DNA of 64,000 nucleotides. It comes from Biomphalaria glabrata. Taxonomy: Eukaryota > Mollusca > Gastropoda > Planorbidae. Made by a program: the position numbers and the translations under genes. The notes under the pieces were generated by a model. That model was not told where the DNA came from. It worked only from the letters and a program-made list of their open reading frames with translations, and searched no databases. This document shows positions 58,429 to 64,000 of this stretch, in pieces. The stretch's first letter is position 1. Each line of letters starts with the position of its first letter. The stretch is taken from contig NC_074717.1 in the NCBI RefSeq assembly GCF_947242115.1, positions 36,755,201-36,819,200 on the forward strand, in the 5' to 3' direction.

Positions 58429-59960
58429 TTTGACAAAGCATGGTGACACATTCTCTGTTGACATTAGAAAATCCTCAAAGAATGGTAGATGCGTTCTTTA
58501 TTCATATCCATAAATAAATAAATATTAACAAAGTGTTTTTCTCATTCATGTGTCGAGGTTTGTAGATTTACTTTATATTTCAACGTTCAGTGTTGTATCA
58601 TTTTCATCTTGACTAGCATATAGACCTATTTCTTTGTTTTGTTTTACGTTAAGTATATTTTTTAAAACAAATCATGCACTAATTATTCATAAACACAAGT
58701 AGCTCTCCCTCTAAAAAGTAGTTTTATTTATCTGATAACTTGATGACTTGGTATCAAGCGTCTCCGGCACTTATGATGCGAGTTAAAAATTTTTGAGCCA
58801 TTTTACACATACCTAACATATACATAATTTTTATTTTTTTATAGGCCTATACTATCGATCTATATTATCCTGGATAAGTGCAGCTTTTCAAGTGACTACG
58901 CACACCCAGTTGCGACCTGCATATTTTGCAAATTCTGATGCAGACAAAACCGCTGTCTCCAGGGGGGTCTATTCAAATTCTCTTTTCATCATCTGCAGCT
59001 GTATTTAGCAAATGACTTTTCTTTGGGTCTCAAAGGGATAATAAGTGACCATAAGAGCTCCAAATGTCTTTTTTTAGAAGATATTTGCTGCCAACTGCCT
59101 CTTTTAGATATTTGCTGCCAAATGTATCTTTTTGCTGCCAACTGTTGTTTTCTATGCCAAATGGCACACTGACACCTGAGTTGATCGTTATAAGTATTTA
59201 CGGGAAGGACATCTCTTTTACGCCATAATCCTTACAACTCGCAGTTGACATGCGGTCCTCTCATCCTGGGTATAGCCCATAGGCCCCTATGACGTAAAGC
59301 ACGATCGTTCTTGCTTTGGTCCAGTTCGACGTCATTTCGACCACTACAGTCTTTGGTGCTCGTTACATAGGCCTACTAGCTTAGTGTCTTTGGCGTTTTT
59401 TGTATCGTTTTGTTTGGAAGAAATGCTGTTTAAATTGATTTCTCATTAGTGGGAAGTTGGCACAGCGTGTGTGTTTTTGTATGTGTGTGTGTGACAGAGA
59501 AGAAGAGAGAGGGGTGTATGTGTGAGATTGTCGGTCGGTCGATATCGATTTGAATTTCATTGATTTGATCGGCACATTGTGTTTAGGTTGAAGGGAAGTA
59601 TCTATGTGCGTGTGTGTTTGCGTGTGTCTTTATTGCCACTTTTACTTTTGAGAGCAAAACTTTTCACACGTGCACAAGGTAAGCAATAATAGTAGCCTCC
59701 ACAAAATGACTAAAGCAAATAAGTCTCTACCACATAATGGGAACCACTTTCAGGTTATTTCACGGTCAGTTCACCCGCCACATACTTTGCCGTTCATCAT
59801 ATTTATTACTCCCTTCTAAAACACACCAACTCATTCCTCAGGTTCTCATAGTTTTTAAGTAATAAAAACATGTTTATAAAAAAACCAAACAACGAAAGCT
59901 TTATATGCCAAAAAAAAAGTCTTGTTAGGACTGTCATCTTGGTGGTCCCGACCTGTGCCC
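58429..59960. other. Intergenic with dispersed repeat and GT microsatellites
   Basis: 58872-59060 resembles the repeats at 9059 and 16650. GT-rich runs lie near 59466-59492 and 59606-59625. No gene seen. Confidence 0.4.
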
Positions 59961-60268
59961 ACTGTCATCCTCTGCTGTCATCTCCTGCTGTCATCCTTTG
60001 ATGTCATCCCCTGATGTCACCCTCTGATACCATCTTCTGCTGTCATTCTCTGATGGTACACTCTGATGTCATCCACTGATATAACCTTCTACGTCATCCT
60101 CTGCTGTCATCCTCTAATGTCATCTTCTGATGTCATCATCTGCTGTCATCCTCCTATGACATCCCCTGATGTTATCCTCTTATTTCATCCCCTGATGTCA
60201 TCATTTGCAGTCATTACCTGCTGTCATCCCCTGATGTAATCCTCTGCTGTCATCCCGTGCTGTTCTTC
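59961..60268 (+). repeat. 13-bp tandem repeat (GATGTCATCCTCT)
   Basis: About 23 units of 13 bp alternating between GATGTCATC and GCTGTCATC openings with CCCT or CTCT endings, and much substitution between units. Confidence 0.9.
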
Positions 60269-60534
60269 GAGATATTCGGGCTATCAAATAAAACGCCTGA
60301 AAGACATAAAACAAATGTTCAATAAATGTTTGGCCGATACATAAATATTTCTGTGTTTCTCTGCTAACAATATTGGACTCTTAGATCGTTGGACCAGATC
60401 AGTGGTGCACAACATTCGTCGTCTGGGGGGGGGGCATATAGAATTTTATTGTCGTGTTATTTCGGTTGAGTAGATAGACAAATATTTCATCACATCACAC
60501 CCTAACCCTAACAATAGATGTATACATACATATG

Positions 60535-60775
60535 TATGTGGGATGTGTGGCCGTGAAGCTTGGCTACCTAACAGGAGGGCTCGAGTTCGAATCCCCACTC
60601 GAGCAGAGCTGTGTTAGCTCAGGCAACCCATTTCATGCTTTTATAGCACTAGGGAAGAAGGAGCATTTGTACAAATTTGTCCTAGCATATGGAACGAGGA
60701 ATGTGCCTTTATCTTTGTGTCTTCTGAGTATTTTATTAGATTTTGTTTTTGTATTTGAAGATTACTTTTGAGTCT
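60535..60775 (+). mobile_element. tRNA-like head joined to an antisense LINE segment
   Basis: A tRNA-like part (GTGTGGCCGTGAAGCTTGG, then B box GAGTTCGAATCCCC) at 60540-60600 is followed from about 60617 by sequence matching the reverse complement of the LINE C-terminal region at 52940-53085 (AGGCAACCCATTTCATGC, TTTGTCCTAGCATATGG). Either a chimeric SINE or a SINE inserted into an old LINE. Confidence 0.65.
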
Positions 60776-60779
60776 TCTA

Positions 60780-62277
60780 TCCTGAAGGCTTTCTAAATTT
60801 TGTGATTTTACTATTACTATTATCTACTTTTATTATTTTATTACTTATAATATAGACAAAATCAACTTAATATGAAATCAAATTAATGTAGTAGACTTTA
60901 TTAATAATATTTCTTAACAAAATCTAACTCACTACAATAACACAGCCTTTCACTTTCACGTTCTGGGGTAAAAAAAAAAGAGATTTGGCGAGATCTAGAT
61001 CGGTTTTGAAAGAACTATCGCGTTCGGGAAATTACGAATGTAAGGCATTATTATTGATTCAAAGGTTTAATAAAGTAATGTTCAGGAAAATTTTGCAAAT
61101 CGTCTTCTAAGTCTAGATCTAAAGGCCTATTATTGGAATATTATAAAGTGTAGTAGATCTGTAATTTCGCTAAGCCAGGATTCTTTCTCGGGGAAGGGTG
61201 GGGAGGGAACAGGGGCCAAGGTAAACACAATTTTCAATGTTTATTTTCAATCTAACATTCATTAGTTATTACGAGCAAAATAATCGCTCTATAACTTGTA
61301 CAAGAGACGTATTGTGCTTTTTTAAAAAGAAAGTATTTTTAATGTTGTTTTTTTGGGTACCGGTAATGCTTAATTATTGAAAGTGAAATTTGCACAATCA
61401 ATGATTTTAGAATAGCATCTGGACTGTAATTTCTACTTACGACAGAGCGCAAAATGTTCATGTACGTCTTATTTATTTCTTCAACTCTTTATTGAATACT
61501 AAGAAACATTTGAGTCGAATGCGAGAATTCCCACCGAAGCCGTGCTGAAAGAAAAGACGCGAAATCTAATTTTAAGATTATACTTGTAACGGTCAAACCA
61601 GAGTTTTCATTGTGGTAGGTAGTTTTTTTTTCCCAAAAATATACATTAACTATCAAATTTCTATGAAAATCGTTAAAGCCGATTTTGAAATACCGTTCCA
61701 CCCACCTACCACCCATGAAGAGAACCATTGAAATAGTTAGACTTGTAAAAACATAATTAAAATGGTTAACAATAAAATCATTCTGAGAAACACATTAACA
61801 TCTTGAACACGGGCTATTGAAGCAGTCTCTTTGTTTCTTGCACTGGTTATATAGTTTTAACAGGCTGGATTGAAAAACACTTTTACTGGAATGTATTATT
61901 TTGTGAAATCCTTCATTGATACTTCAATCGCCAAATATCTCTTTGACTAGACTACCGTGTTCAGTATTTCACCAATAGTTTCCCTTCACTCTACCAGTGG
62001 TGCGATGAAAAAAAGGCGTGTAATGTCCCCGAATAAAGAATGCAAACTAGTAATTTTTTTAAAAAATTTGTCCTTCGTTCTCACTCTCTTGGACTTTGGC
62101 TGACCATGTCTATGTACTTCTTCAAATACTAAATAATAATTTGTAGAAGATTTGATCATATAGGGCAGAGGAGATTTGTTCCTTTTTTTTTAATTGGACA
62201 ACTTGCTTTGTGGTTATCTTTTTTTAAAAAAATTACTCTTAAGATTATCTATCTGTTCAACACATAGACATAATGGT
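60780..62277. other. Intergenic, nothing recognised
   Basis: AT-rich sequence without supportable exons; the minus-strand frame at 61489-61728 resembles nothing I know. Confidence 0.4.
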
Positions 62278-64000
62278 AAATAGCTGGCCCAGTCTGACTT
62301 GAAGGCACCTCTTACAACAAATAGCTGGCCCAGTCTGACTTGAAGGCACCTCTAACATCAAATAGATAGCAGTCTCACTTGCAGGCACCTCTTACAACAA
62401 ATAGATAGTCCAGTCTCACTTGCAGGCACCTCTTACAACAAATAGATAGTCCAGTCTCACTTGCAGGCACCTCTAACATCAAATAGATAGCAGTCTCACT
62501 TGCAGGCACCTCTGACATCAAATAACTAGCTCAGTTTCACTTGCAGGCACCTCTGACATCAAATAACTAGCTCAGTTTCTCTTGCAGGCACCTCTGACAT
62601 CAAATAACTAGCTCAGTTTCACTTGCAGGCACCTCTAACATCAAATAACTAGCTCAGTTTCACTTGCAGGCACCTCTAACATCAAATAGATAGCAGTCTC
62701 ACTTGAAGGCACCTCTAACATCAAATAGATAGCAGTCTCACTTGCAGGCACCTCTGACATCAAATAACTAGCTCAGTTTCACTTGCAGGCACCTCTGACA
62801 TCAAATAACTAGCTCAGTTTCACTTGCAGGCACCTCTGACATCAAATAACTAGCTCAGTTTCACTTGCAGGCACCTCTAACATCAAATAACTAGCTCAGT
62901 TTCACTTGCAGGCACCTCTAACATCAAATAGATAGCAGTCTCACTTGCAGGAACCTCTGACATCAAATAACTAGCTCAGTTTCACTTGCAGGCACCTCTG
63001 ACATCAAATAACTAGCTCAGTTTCACTTGCAGGCACCTCTAACATCAAATAACTAGCTCAGTTTCACTTGCAGGCACCTCTAACATCAAATAGATAGCAG
63101 TCTCACTTGCAGGCACCTCTGACATCAAATAACTAGCTCAGTTTCACTTGCAGGCACCTCTAACATCAAATAACTAGCTCAGTTTCACTTGCAGGCACCT
63201 CTGACATCAAATAACTAGCTCAGTTTCACTTGCAGGCACCTCTAACATCAAATAACTAGCTCAGTTTCACTTGCAGGCACCTCTAACATCAAATAGATAG
63301 CAGTCTCACTTGCAGGCACCTCTGACATCAAATAACTAGCTCACTTTCACTTGCAGGCACCTCTAACATCAAATAACTAGCTCAGTTTCACTTGCAGGCA
63401 CCTCTGACATCAAATAACTAGCTCAGTTTCACTTGCAGGCACCTCTAACATCAAATAACTAGCTCAGTTTCACTTGCAGGCACCTCTAACATCAAATAGA
63501 TAGCAGTCTCACTTGCAGGCACCTCTGACATCAAATAACTAGCTCAGTTTCACTTGCAGGCACCTCTAACATCAAATAGATAGCAGTCTCACTTGCAGGC
63601 ACCTCTGACATCAAATAACTAGCTCACTTTCACTTGCAGGCACCTCTAACATCAAATAGATAGCAGTCTCACTTGCAGGCACCTCTGACATCAAATAACT
63701 AGCTCAGTTTCACTTGCAGGCACCTCTAACATCAAATAACTAGCTCAGTTTCACTTGCAGGCACCTCTAACATCAAATAGATAGCAGTCTCACTTGCAGG
63801 CACCTCTAACATCAAATAACTAGCTCAGTTTCACTTGCAGGCACCTCTAACATCAAATAACTAGCTCAGTTTCACTTGCAGGCACCTCTAACATCAAATA
63901 GATAGCAGTCTCACTTGCAGGCACCTCTGACATCAAATAACTAGCTCAGTTTCACTTGCAGGCGCCTCTAACATCAAATAACTAGCTCAGTTTCACTTGC
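62278..64000 (+). repeat. 39/41-bp satellite array continuing past the window end
   Basis: About 42 units of two related types: a 41-bp type with AACTAGCTCAGTTTCACTTG and a 39-bp type with GATAGCAGTCTCACTTG. Both share CAGGCACCTCT(A/G)ACATCAAATA. The 39-bp type recurs every few units, so there is a higher-order pattern. The leftmost units (62278-62520) are the most diverged, as at the edge of a homogenised array. Confidence 0.95.

Noticed and set aside
60490-60515. CCCTAACCCTAACA as a telomere remnant
   Set aside because: Only two units; too short to carry meaning.
62278-64000. CRISPR-like array
   Set aside because: The units abut with no unique spacers, and the genome is eukaryotic; it is a tandem satellite.

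Overview
The window is animal nuclear DNA, most likely from a gastropod mollusc, probably a freshwater pulmonate snail. This rests on AT-rich, intron-rich genes with short exons, typical GT-AG splicing, TTAGGG-type repeats, several tRNA-derived SINEs and abundant satellite DNA. The species call is inference; the gene calls come from exon-by-exon reading.

The left half (1-36 kb) is gene-bearing. Bases 1-3616 hold the 3' half of a Ty3/gypsy-type LTR retroelement with an open pol frame and a 3' LTR. It lies just upstream of, and presumably inside an intron of, NFS1 (+ strand, 11 visible exons, 3912-8601; mitochondrial cysteine desulfurase). Next come TMEM208/SND2 (- strand, 13734-18587), TRIQK (+ strand, 19634-21524) and a cytoplasmic dynein-1 light intermediate chain (- strand, 27856-35981, 12 coding exons, 486 codons). 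NFS1 and TMEM208 are convergent, TMEM208 and TRIQK head-to-head, TRIQK and the dynein gene convergent. Reading frame is kept across every proposed junction, and the deduced lengths match the known families (TMEM208 173 aa, TRIQK 87 aa, dynein LIC 486 aa). The genes share no pathway; they are housekeeping neighbours. Introns and spacers hold SINEs, LINE remnants and a 1.6-kb hAT-like non-autonomous transposon (10389-11987) nested in a SINE.

The right half (36-64 kb) shows no gene I can support. It holds two inverted copies (39294-41520 and 53187-55378) of a 2.2-kb transposon with 16-bp terminal inverted repeats and perfect 8-bp target duplications. Between them is a 5-kb array of a 22-bp satellite (about 44.76-49.79 kb) whose minus strand encodes nearly the same peptide in all three frames, and a 419-bp solo LTR. 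To the right are unrelated tandem arrays with units of 50, 30, 13 and 39/41 bp; the last runs off the window end.

The most notable observations are the frame-invariant 22-bp satellite with its 968-bp higher-order repeat, the two hAT-like families with target duplications (one carrying a captured LINE tail and internal repeats resembling its own termini), and a 45-bp minisatellite that multiplies the exon-4 splice donor of NFS1.
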